A DNA stretch of 64,000 bases from Ananas comosus (taxonomy: Eukaryota > Streptophyta > Magnoliopsida > Poales > Bromeliaceae). This document shows positions 10,136-20,145 of this stretch, one piece after another; positions within the stretch are counted from its first letter, which is position 1, and each line of letters begins with the position of its first letter. The position numbers and the translations under genes were made by a program. The stretch lies in contig NC_033629.1 of the NCBI RefSeq assembly GCF_001540865.1, positions 10,914,733 through 10,978,732 of the forward strand. The letters run 5' to 3'. Below the pieces are notes generated by a model. That model ran no database searches, was not told where the DNA came from, and was given only the letters and a program-made list of their open reading frames with translations.

Positions 10136-12448
10136 ATGTACCAAAACGCCTCCTCATTCTTTTCCCTCTCCTTCATCGTAATATTGTTGTCCATTTTTTC
10201 TCCAGTATTGTGTATTCGTAATATTGGCTCGAATGATTCCGAACCACTGCAAACTTACATTGTCCGTGTGCAACCTCCTATAGAGATCGCCGATGCTAGC
10301 TCCAACGAGCTTGAGAGTTGGTACAAGTCATTCTTATCCGAGTCTGTTTCAGACACCGGCGAGCCGCGGTTGCTTCACTCCTACAGCGAAGTCTTCAGCG
10401 GCTTCGCCGCGAAGCTCACACAATTCGAACTTAATTCGATGCAAAAGAGAGAAGGGTTCGTGCGCGCTTTTCCGGAGCGGAAGCTCTACCTTCAGACGAC
10501 CCATACGCCGGAGTTTCTGGGCCTCCGAACTGAGAGTAATGGACTTTGGAACGCCTCGGCGTTCGGCCGTGGCGTTATCGTCGGCCTACTCGACACCGGC
10601 ATCGCTGCCGGCCACCCTTCCTTCTCCGACGCCGGCATGCCGCTGCCCCCAGCCAGGTGGAAGGGCTCGTGCGCCCTTGAGGCCGGCTGCAACAACAAGC
10701 TCATCGGCGCGCGCGCATTCGTGCCGGGCGATGAGTCCCCTCTCGACGACAACGGGCACGGGACCCACACGGCGAGCACGGCCGCCGGCAACTTCGTGCC
10801 CGGCGCGCAGGCGTATGGGCAGGCCGGAGGCACGGCTGCTGGGATGGCGCCGCGCGCGCACCTGGCCGTGTACAAGGTGTGCAGCGCCTCAGGCTGCACG
10901 GACTCGGACGTGCTCGCCGGCCTGGACGCCGCCGTGAAGGATGGGGTCGACGTAATCTCCATCTCTTTGGGCGGCGGATCCGTTCCTTTTGACGAGGATG
11001 CGATCGCCATCGGCGCGTTCGCCGCTTTCGAGAAGGGCATAGTCGTCAGCTGCGCAGCAGGTACTAATATGAATAACTGATGTAATTTATTTATTTTTTT
11101 TCACTCTCCGAGTGTACTCTTACATCCTATTCATCCAACAGGTAACGCCGGTCCCTTCAATACCTCGCTCTCTAACGAGGCGCCGTGGTACATAACAGTG
11201 GGTGCGACCTCGGTCGACCGGAGCTTTAGATCGTACGTACAGCTTAACAACGGGAAGGTCTACGAAGGCGAATCTCTAAATCAGTTAACCAAAATTCCCT
11301 CGAACCCGGTCGAACTTGCGTACAATTCCAACTGCAGCGATTGCACCTTCTTCAAAAACTTCGACATCCAGGGCAAAATAGTTGTATGCAAGCCCTTCTT
11401 TCCACCGGAAAAGATCGCCACAGCCGTTCTGAAAGCCGGAGGCATCGGTGTCATCATCATCAATGTGGAGGAAGAGGGCTACACTATCATCGCGAGCGAC
11501 TTCCACCTGCTGGCGTCGCAGTTGTCTCCTGCCGACGGGGACGCTGTCATAGCCTACGCGTCGGACGCCAGAAACAACCCGAAAGCGTTGATCACTTTCA
11601 ACGGCACCGTCCTCGGAACTTCCCCGGCTCCCGTCGTTGCCTTCTTCTCTTCTCGGGGGCCGAACTTCCAGACCCCGTCGATTCTAAAGCCCGACGTGTC
11701 GGCTCCGGGGCTTAACATACTAGCCGCGTGGCCGACCCGAGTAGATGGAGGAAACGACGGTGCGAATACTTTCAATATAATCTCTGGCACTTCGATGGCG
11801 ACGCCGCACATCAGCGGCATCACCGCGCTGATAAAGAGCGTGCATCCTGACTGGTCGGCAGCAGCCGTCAAGTCGGCAATCATCACCACAGCCGATGAGA
11901 ACGGTCGCGACGGCAAGCCCATCTTAGACGAGCTTCACCAGAAGGCGAGCTTCTTCGCGGTGGGAGCCGGGCACGTGAACCCCTCGAAAGCGGCCGACCC
12001 CGGTCTGATCTACGACATCGGTGCCAACGACTACGTCGGTTTCATATGCAGCATTTACGGCGACGCGGGCGCTCGCGTTATCGTCCGCAGCCACAACGTG
12101 TCGTGTTCGAAGGTGACCCAAAAGTCGGCGACGGAGCTCAACCTACCGTCGATAGCGGCCTCCCCGGCTTGGCTGGAAACGGTGACGATCACCCGCGCGG
12201 TGACGAACGTCGGTGAGCCGCAGTCGACTTACACCGCTCATGTAGATATTCCGGAGGCGGTGAAGATCGAAGTCGCGCCGCCGACTTTGAGTTTCGCGGC
12301 GGTCGGCGAGAGGAAGACGTTCCAGGTGAGGGTGAGATGGAGCCTCTTTCCGGCGAAAGGCGTGGTTGAAGGGAATTTGAGGTGGGTTTCTAATGAGCAC
12401 GTTGTGAGGAGCCCCATAGTGGTAGGAAATTTTAAAGCTAGAAACTAG
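10136..12448 (+). CDS. Subtilisin-like serine protease, SBT1 type (gene 1)
   Basis: This is a secreted plant subtilase of family S8. Exons are 10136-11060 and 11142-12448, giving 743 residues. The intron 11061-11141 (81 bp, GT...CAACAG, phase 1) has an in-frame stop if retained. Order of parts: signal peptide about 1-26; I9 prodomain about 39-124, starting TYIVRVQ; mature start near TTHTPEFLGL; Asp153 in LLDTG; His208 in GHGTHTAS; oxyanion Asn310 in AAGN, just after the intron; a PA region about 370-470; Ser526 in SGTSMATPH; a C-terminal fibronectin-like domain from about 640 with VTITRAVTNVG. Such enzymes work in the cell wall or apoplast on proteins and peptide precursors. The start is the second of two Met codons seen in gene 2; the first has become ACG. 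Length is normal for the family and no lesion is visible. Confidence 0.93.
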
Positions 12449-12606
12449 CTAGGTGATGAAAAATCATTCCTGTTGTTGTATTTCAGGTAATTTCCTGAGG
12501 AGTATATAAGGATGTGCTTGCAAGAAGTGAATTTGTTACCCTTCAAAAATTCGAAATTCGGTAAATATTTTTTCTCTAGGTGATTTTTGGGTTTTTGGGT
12601 GCTGTT

Positions 12607-12923
12607 TAGGGACGCAAACGGGGCAGACGGGTTTCCCTATCTTCCGCTATATTTCTTGTCAGAACGAGATGGAATCGGAACGGATTATTTTTTATTTTAT
12701 TTTTTGCTCTCGCTTACTGTCTCATTTGGGGCGAATCGGGACAGGAGTGAATTTTTGGGAATACGACGGATTGAAAAAAGAAAAAGGTCTCCTCCCCACT
12801 GCTTCATTTACTTGGTGGATACGGGACGGATGATTTTTTTTCTATATTTTTGTTTCCACTTATCGCCTCATTCGAAGCAGAGCGGGGCGGTAGCTACACC
12901 AACTCGGACCAATTGCATCCCTA
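12607..12923. mobile_element. hAT-like MITE in the 3' flank of SBT gene 1, TSD GTGCTGTT
   Basis: The ends are TAGGGACGCAAAC and GCATCCCTA, which form inverted repeats. A perfect 8-bp duplication GTGCTGTT lies at 12599-12606 and 12924-12931. An 8-bp TSD is characteristic of hAT elements. The same insertion is present downstream of SBT gene 2 (45051-45403), so it predates that duplication. It has no coding capacity. Confidence 0.8.
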
Positions 12924-12931
12924 GTGCTGTT

Positions 12932-14435
12932 GGGCTGCATGCTTGTTTTTAATTTGTTTGAATAAAATTTTGTATATTAGAAAGATTAATAAATGGATAT
13001 TGAATTACTTGTAATTTGTCCGTCTTAGTATATACTTAGCAACAGAAAATTAAAACTTAAAAAATAACTTTTTTAATTTTAAATTTTTTTAAATCAATTA
13101 TTATTTCCCACTTAGTTGGATGCATTGCAAATTAACAAATTATAATAATCATAATAAAATTTCCAATTCATTAAATTATAAAAAAAGAAAAACATAAATA
13201 AAAGCAATTGTAATTTAAATTATTTCAGATACAGTAGGTTACATCAATTTTAATAAAGTTTTGCTTATCCATATTGATATCTTTGAAGTTCGTTCAGTTG
13301 ATGTCCACATTATTTATTTTAAACGAAGAGCTTAGTGGCATGTCATTGGCTTAACACTAATAATTTTAGAAACTGCAAAACAGAAAATATGCCAAGATTA
13401 TACTGGAGATTAGGAACGAATAAAGTTTAAAGATTAAAAGAAAAAAAAAACTATGATCAAATGAAATATCATGTAGAAGTTGGGGACCATTAGTGCAGTT
13501 AACCAAAATAAATAGAGTAGAATCTAGATTTGAATCTTAATTTCAGACCTGAGCATAATTTTGTCCGGCTCAGATTTCATTCTAAACAATAGCAGATGAA
13601 AATAAAATTTAGACTAAAAATATATTTTCAATCGAAGATTCGAGATGGATTCGATGTGTGCGCTAAACTAAGAGCATGTTTTGCTAGGACCTATATTGGT
13701 CCCTCATCTTTTCTCATCTGACATATGACTCGAACTTGCAACCACTAACAGAAGAGGGACAGAAAAGGGTGGGATTAGGAACTTGCCACTTGGATCTTTC
13801 TCAATACTAAACATGTAGCTGTATAATAAGTCCACTATAATATTTCGGAAACATAAAAAAGTTGATATTTTCCATTTTTTTAACAATTGGATCAACTCTT
13901 TGATCATTTATAGTTTTCAAATTAATATTAATGCCCTAGAGGGACCACTAAATCCTACTAAGAAAACCACTATCATTTCAACCCTATAATTCTTAATCTA
14001 AAAGCTAAAAAAATCAAAAACATTAAATTCTTTATATTTTTGTAAGTATATAGTAGTTCCACACCTATATATATAGTTATGTAAATATAAATTTACTGAT
14101 AACATAATTTTTATTCTTTGATATCTTTTCTATCTGCTCTCAAAATAGTTATAGCAGTCATATCCTAAAATCATAAAAACTCAATAATTTTACCCTATTT
14201 CTCCAAATAGTTTCTCATTCACAGCACATATATTGTCCTTCTAGAATATAATTAACCCTGCCCGCCCAGGGCCAATTTGAAAATCCAAAACCTCTTCTCC
14301 AAGCAAAAAAAAAAAAAACATTCCCACGAACCACAACCCTTCTCAATCTATAAATACTCATAAATTCATGAATCATCTCCATCGCCGAAGAGAGAATTCA
14401 TGTTAAAAAAGAGAAAAATATAGTCAAAAAATAAA
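12932..14435. other. AT-rich spacer between SBT gene 1 and the GST remnant
   Basis: Up to about 13160 the text still matches the flank of SBT gene 2 (to about 45640). Beyond that I see AT-rich unique-looking DNA and no convincing gene, RNA gene or element. The short open frames here lack recognisable domains. Confidence 0.6.
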
Positions 14436-15110
14436 ACGGCACCGAGAGATAAAGAAAGTGTAACGTTTTTTGGGTGCACCATCAAGCCTTTTCTCCATGG
14501 GGGTTCAAATTGCACTGAACCTGAAGAATGTGGCTTACGAATTCGTCGATGAGGCGGCCGGAGCCCAGAGTGAGCTTCTTGTTCGCTCGAACCCCGTGTA
14601 TAAGTTGATCCCGGTGCTCATTCACAACTACAGGCCGATCTGCGAGTCGATTATGATCGTCGAGTACATCAATGAGGTTTGGGTCACTGGCACAGAGTCG
14701 AGCTCGATTCTCCCCTTCGATCCCTATGATTGTGCCTCTGCACGGTTTTGGGCCTCGTACATTGATGACAAGGTAGCGCTTAAGTTTTATTCCAAGCACT
14801 GATAACTTAGCTAGTATATTTTATACAATTTTTGTAACTATAAATTAATTAAAGTAACTAATTCGCTTAAATTTAAGTCAAAATACTATTGACGGAATCA
14901 AATCAAACAAGCTAAACTATTTGCTAATAACATTAAAAATTTAAAAGAGTTAGATAATTAATTCGATTTGGTCTATAGTTTATACAAGTTATGCACATTT
15001 TTATCTCAATAAAATCCCTTTAATCTTAGGACGAGCCGACTGGTACCATATATTAATTTTTTTTTTTTACTTTCTTATTAATTATCCACATATGAAACTA
15101 TTCATATGCA

Positions 15111-15260
15111 AAATTTTTTTTTTGATAGATAGGTAGCACGCTATTCACTTCGTTTATTTCATTTAGAAATAAACTTAGCTGGAAATGTGAATCAACTAGG
15201 ATTTGAACTTGGGACCTCAAGTATCAACCATCAAGTCCTTTCACTCCAACAAAATTAGGT
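15111..15260 (-). mobile_element. tRNA-derived SINE, older copy
   Basis: It shares most of its length with 59441-59608 (GATAGGTAGCA, GTGAATCAACTAGGAT, ACTTGGGACCTC on the plus strand). Read on the minus strand, GGTCCCAAGTTCAAATCC fits a Pol III B box, and an A-rich tail corresponds to the T run near 15113-15123. The A-box half is degenerate here. It lies in the intron of the GST remnant. Confidence 0.55.
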
Positions 15261-15498
15261 TATGGGACACTTTTATATGAGCGTTCCATTTATGCTAAAT
15301 TTTTTTAAAAAAATCTACTAAGTTTTAAATATAAAGCGGAATCCAACCAAAAATAAAAATTTCTCTACTCAACCAACCATACCAAACCCACTCGGCCCGA
15401 TTACAAAATAAATAAATAAATAAATAAAATAAAAATAATCACCATCTTCTCTTCTCCTCTTCCGCTGCCGTAACCGACGAGATAGGCTTTCAACAAAT

Positions 15499-15612
15499 GG
15501 AGTTCGGCCGCGAGGATTTCGCAGGGACCGTAGAGAGCTACGATCGCTACGTATTTCTCCACCACAAGTTGCTGGAGGAGGGGTGCCAAATATTAAGATG
15601 GCCCTACCTATA
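15499..15612 (+). pseudogene. Short coding scrap, possibly from a sucrase/ferredoxin-like gene
   Basis: An ATG-led stretch of 37 codons contains FGREDFAGTVESYDRYVFL and then diverges into a stop. The phrase resembles the N-terminus of plant sucrase/ferredoxin-like proteins as I recall them, but the match is short. It lies inside the intron of the GST remnant with no sign of the rest of a gene, so it is probably a transduplicated fragment. Confidence 0.3.
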
Positions 15613-16030
15613 GCGATGCAACATATAGCAACAATTTTAAAAATGCCGGTAATTTAGCCAGCGGTATTTTTTTTTTTTATCCGTACCGATATTTAAGAGT
15701 ATCGTTATATACCTTTTTTATTATAATATTTGCCACTTGCTCTAGGGACGATCGGCTCACATGCAAATTTTTAACAAATGAAACGTGATTTTATTTTTAT
15801 TTTTATTTATTTTTATTTATTTTTATTATTTTTTTATAACAGTTGCCTCCTGTGCTTCGGATCATTGTGGGACACAAACCAAGAGACCAAGAAGCAGTAG
15901 GACAGATAATATCCATCCTTCAGCTTCTCCAAGAAGCACTTAAGAACAAGGGGGAAGCACTTTTCCGGAGGGGACGACAAAATTGGCTACCTCGACGTTG
16001 CATCAGAGAGTTAATTTCCTGGGGCGATAA

Positions 16031-16294
16031 GGCGTATTTGGTTCGGTGTAAAACAAATTGTAGAATTATTTTCGATATAAAAAATATTTTTTTATTTGTT
16101 TAGTTTGATATAAAAATATTTTTTTAGAAAAGTATTTTTATTGATTGAAAAAAAATTTCACCGTATCAAAAAAAACATAATTTTTTTTCCTTCTAACTAA
16201 ATAAATATTGATAAAAAGTTGTTTTTTTCTATAAATCAAAGACTATAAGATATAATTATTTTTTTTTTTGATTTTACGTTGAGCCAAACGGACC
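16031..16294. mobile_element. Candidate MITE cutting the GST remnant
   Basis: The ends read GGCGTATTTGGTTCGGTGT and, inverted from the right, GGTCCGTTTGGCTCAACGT, an imperfect terminal inverted repeat. It begins about 17 bases after the premature stop of GST exon 2, where homology to GST ends. I could not assign a clear target-site duplication. The interior is AT-rich and non-coding. Confidence 0.5.
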
Positions 16295-16671
16295 ACCCTA
16301 AACAGCAAATGCAGCCAAAAATATAAGCAGGTCTCAAAAATAAAAATTGCAATTAAGAAAATTCTATATATACCATACGCGAAAGTTGTTAAAAATAGTT
16401 ACGTAATGTTATCTTTTCTTTTTTTTTTTTCCTAATAAAGCACTAAGATAATATTTTGAGTTGAGCCAATAAATTAGAAAGTTTTGATCTATTTATGCGC
16501 ATAATCTAGGGGTCCTTTAAGAAATATCCAAAGTATTAATAATTTCTTAATTAGGGACAATATATAAAAGTTCAGCTAATGCCTAATAAGCATCTAAGTT
16601 CAACTATGCATGAAGGCGGTATAACTGCTAGTCACAAAAAAATAAATTAATGAAAAAACTTACTATTTTAA

Positions 16672-17071
16672 GGGCATGTTTGGTTCATGATTGGAATAGA
16701 AATGAGAAATAAAATTAGATTGCTTTGGAATGGAAAATGAAATGACAAATCATACAAAAATATTTGGTTTATTATTGGAATGAAAATCGGAATGAAAATT
16801 TAAAATTTTTGAGAGAAGATTTTGATTAAGAGAGAGGAAATGATGAAGGAAGAGGAGTTAGGTGTTGATGAAAGAGGATTTTGAATAGTTTACTTAAAAA
16901 TGAGCCAATCCGGAATTCAATGCCGGATTGGATCATAAATGGATTTGGCCATTCCCATTCCGGAGTGGAATGGGAATCGGAATCCGATTCCTATAAAACA
17001 AACGGTAATTATCAGAATCAATAAATTTCATTCCGATTCCATAGTCTAAAATAGGTGAACCAAACATGCCC
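16672..17071. mobile_element. Tourist/PIF-type MITE, 400 bp, TSD TAA
   Basis: Perfect terminal inverted repeats GGGCATGTTTGGTTCA and TGAACCAAACATGCCC are flanked by TAA on both sides (16669-16671 and 17072-17074). The interior is rich in GGAAT/ATTCC phrases. There is no ORF of note. The TSD and ends fit PIF/Harbinger MITEs. Confidence 0.85.
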
Positions 17072-17141
17072 TAAGTTCAAATTCTCTCTTAAACAGTGTA
17101 GATTTTTTAAAACTACTCTAACAAACCATGCATTATCTATT

Positions 17142-17989
17142 TACTATATACTAAAATAGAACTGACACGTGACTTTCTATATGCTTGTCACGTGTCAAAC
17201 TGAAATATATAATAGCAATTTAGTAAATAGATTAGGAAACACTATTAAATCAAATTAAATCACTATTAAACACTATTAAAATAATTATATATACAATTAA
17301 CTATAATTTTATTAGGAAACACTATTAAACACTATTAAATTAAATTTGGCTATCAATTAGATGGTTAAAAATAGAATTTTATTAGGAAACGCTATTAAAT
17401 CAAATTATACCAATTAAGTATAATTATATATACAATTAAATAGAATTTTATTAGGAAACACTATTAAACACTATCCACATGTCAAACTCAAATATAGCAA
17501 TTTAGTAAATAGATTAAGAAACACTATTAAATCAAATTAAATCACTATTAAACACTATTATTATAATTATATATACAATTAACTAGAATTTTATTAGGAA
17601 ACACTATTAAACACTATTAAATCAAATTATAATTATATATAGAACTAACTAGAATTTTATTAGGAAACACTATTAAACACAATTAAATCAAATTATAATT
17701 ATATATATAATTAATTAATCAAATTACATGTTTATCATGCATCTTTTTATATGCTTGCCACATGTCAAACTCAAATATAGCAATTTAGTAAATAGATTAA
17801 GAAACACTATTAAATCAAATTAAATCACTATTAAACACTATTATTATAATTATATATACAATTAACTAGAATTTTATTAGGAAACACTATTAAACACTAT
17901 TAAATCAAATTATAATTATATATATACAATTAAATCAAATTAAATCAAATTAAATATTTATCATGTATCTTTCTATATANTGATTGGAG
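17142..17989 (+). mobile_element. Helitron-like 5' end plus AT-rich tandem array, cut by an n
   Basis: The segment begins TCTATTTACTATATACTAAAAT, resembling the TC...TACT start common in plant Helitrons, and then runs into the same blocks as 1-2096 (AGGAAACACTATTAAA, TATAATTATATATACAATTA). It stops at the n at 17990 in the middle of a unit. A third copy of the family is certain from sequence; the Helitron label is inference. Confidence 0.5.
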
Positions 17990-17990
17990 G
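17990..17990. other. Single n: probable contig join
   Basis: AT-rich array to the left changes at this base to a purine/GC-rich segment (GGAGGCGAGGAGGGCGG) to the right. A join of contigs is the simplest reading. Confidence 0.75.
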
Positions 17991-18267
17991 CGAGGAGGGC
18001 GGGGTGTGCGCATGCGAGAGCGAGGGCGAAGGCGAGGGCGAGGGTGTGAGGGGCAGAGGAGGGGGGGCCGTTTCCGCCTCCGCCTCCGCGGACTTCTTCT
18101 GCGAGAAAAAAAAAAAGAACGCGGCAAAAAAAAAGGATAGAGAAAAAAAAAGTATAAGAGTATTTTAATCAGTTTGTTGAAAATTTGGACCGAATCTGTA
18201 AAATCGAAAAAGACCGTCCAATTTTACAAAAGCTCAAAACTTGTAGATTTTTTATGCAAATTGGCCA
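17991..18267. other. Unassigned spacer beginning with a GC-rich GAGGGCGAGGGCGAAGGCG-like stretch
   Basis: The first 80 bases are G-rich and simple in pattern, followed by poly-A blocks. I recognise no gene. An open frame on the minus strand crosses the n and is not credible. Confidence 0.5.
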
Positions 18268-18367
18268 AAATTTTGTCCAGATTCATCCATGTAAAGCAAA
18301 AAAAAAATTCACTATGTATATACATATATAATATACTTCCTTTCCTTTTTAAGCATTATTATGCATA
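18268..18367 (+). promoter_or_regulatory. Displaced distal promoter segment of SBT gene 2
   Basis: This 100-base block (starting TTTTGTCCAGATTCATCCATG and including TACATATATAATATACTTC) matches 9967-10060, the promoter of SBT gene 1. Homology stops at 18367, exactly where a Helitron-like terminus begins. The continuation of the promoter is found 24 kb away at about 42528, directly before SBT gene 2. Orientation is the same in both pieces. Confidence 0.7.
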
Positions 18368-18700
18368 CTAGCTATGGGCCCGTGCGACACCGCGGGGAAA
18401 TAATATTTTAATTATTTTTTAGAATATTTATTTTTTTAAATACGTATAATTTTATGAAGATATAAAAATATATAATAATATATGTAATAGAAAATACATT
18501 CCCACAAATCAGATATAATATTTCACACTAATTTTATACGAAATACATTCATTTCAAAAATTTTATAATATTATATAATATTAAAGTTAAATAAAGTATT
18601 ACCTAACTAAAATAGTAAGAGAACATAAAATAGCGCACTATCAAAAAATAAAAGATTCACAACAATTGTCTATTTATAAAAAATAAATCAACCAGATATA
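18368..18700 (-). mobile_element. Helitron-like 3' terminus, minus strand
   Basis: Read on the minus strand, a hairpin CCCGCGGTGTCGCACGGG is followed by CCCATAG, CTAG and T. The element would extend rightward on the plus strand through AT-rich DNA; its other end is not clear, so the right limit given is approximate. A similar terminus is at 46260. No protein is encoded. Confidence 0.45.
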
Positions 18701-20145
18701 TATCTATTTTTTTATATTGTATTTATAAAATTTTATTATAAAAGTAAAATTTCAGTAATTTTTATATTTAGACTTTTTATATATTATAGGGTGCAGTTAT
18801 TAGGTTAAACTCTAATTTTATCATATAAATTATTAAAAAATAGTTTTTTTGTTTATGTACGAATTTTTAGACGCGACGTAAACAAAAAGAAAAGAAAAGA
18901 AAAGGTAATGGGAGAGAGGGGGGAGCGGAGAAAGTGGGTGGGCCCCACCAATGCTCCAAAAAAAGGAGAGCTCAAAACTAAACTTTATTTATGTTAAAGC
19001 TAAAGTCAAATGGAAGAATATGTAAGAATGTTTATACACCGAACGTGTAATTTTTTTTACACAGTATTTATGAAGTTTTATTATAGCGGTACAAATCTAT
19101 TAATTTTTGTATCTATATTTTTTATATATTATAGATCGTACTTATCAGATGAAATTTTAATTTTGTTATATTAATTATTAAAAAATAGGCTTTTTTTTCT
19201 CTCTCTCACTCTCTTTCTCACACACCCTACACCCTTTTTTTTAAATTTTTTCTCTCAATACCTTTTCTTTTTTGTTTTTTTCTACATCAAGTGTAAAATT
19301 TTATCATATGCACCAACCCTATTTTTTAATAGTCGATATAACAAAATTAAAATTTCATACGGTATAAAAAAAGTTGTACACCAAGTATATAAGATATGCT
19401 CATATATAATCTATAATTTGATTTCTTCTTTGTTTTGTCTATACCAAGTATAAAATTTTAGCACATGAATCAACCCTATTTTTTACATTTAGGGGCCGTT
19501 TGATTGTATGTAGTTGCAACTACACTGCAGTTGTAACTACATATATATGCAAATTTGGTGTTTGGTTTGATATATTTAACTCCAACTGCTGCAGTAGGAA
19601 CTGCAGGAGGAGGCTCAACTGCAGCAGTTCGAACTACGCCCAAATTGGATGCAGTTTCAACTGCAGCAGTTGGAGAGAGTAATTTTAAATAAAAGACATG
19701 CTTACATCATTAATAATTTTTAAACCAAAATTATTTTTCTTCTTTACATTGAAAGTAATCTCACCATCATATATATAAAATGATAAAATTTTAAAAATTA
19801 TCTCTTAGCTGCATGCAACCAAACAAATTATCTAACTTGCAGCGCTTTCTACTACATTCAACCAATCAGAATTCTTATAGTTGTAACTGCTGTATTTCTA
19901 ACTGCATGCATCTCTAACTACACTGTATTTATAATTAGATCTAACCAAACAGCCCTTTAGTATAGGAAAAAATAAAAAAGAAATGGTGCTAAGAGAAAAA
20001 TAAAATAGAATAAGAGATGTCGAGTGTGTGAGAGAGAGAGAGAGTGAGAGAGAGAGCGAAAAAAAAAAAAAAGTGGCCCCACCTCTTTGCTTGAGGAGAC
20101 TATTAAAAAATAAGGTTAGTCCATGTGCTAAAATTTTAAGGAGAC
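18701..20145. repeat. Satellite-family DNA, left block
   Basis: The block contains diverged monomers with the phrases CTATTAAAAAATAGG, TAAAATTTTA, TACACTCGGTGTA-like and runs such as GAGAGAGAGTGAGAG. These recur as a denser array at 37361-42150. The array is interrupted by a hAT-like MITE and then by the gypsy complex starting at 20146. No genes are visible. Confidence 0.65.
19493..19955. mobile_element. hAT-like MITE rich in CTGCAGCAGTT phrases
   Basis: The ends are GGGCCGTTTGATT and, inverted from the right, GGGCTGTTTGGTT. TTTAG occurs immediately outside both ends. The interior repeats AACTGCAGCAGTT-like inverted phrases, mostly at 19505-19680. It is non-coding. The superfamily is uncertain because the visible duplication is 5 bp, shorter than the usual hAT TSD. 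Confidence 0.6.

Larger units (their letters stand above)
14436..16014 (+). pseudogene. Tau-class glutathione S-transferase pseudogene
   Basis: Exon 1 (about 14436-14772) carries the thioredoxin-fold half, with QIALNLKNVAYEFVDE, a SNP(V)YKLIPVLIHN segment, CESIMIVEYINEVW and ILPFDPYD, ending at IDDK before a GT donor, the normal tau GST exon border. Exon 2 starts at 15843 after TATAACAG with LPPVLRIIVG and reaches the GGDDKIGYLD segment. Intact tau GSTs conjugate glutathione to electrophiles in the cytosol. Lesions: the expected start ATG reads ACG at 14436-14438; a frameshift lies near 14491 in the catalytic loop; a second frameshift lies near 15965; a stop follows at about 16012; the C-terminal helices are missing where a MITE begins. 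The roughly 1.07-kb intron holds a SINE and an unrelated coding scrap. Confidence 0.8.

Noticed and set aside
17945..18127. 60-codon minus-strand frame crossing the n at 17990
   Set aside because: It spans a contig join and simple GC-rich repeats.
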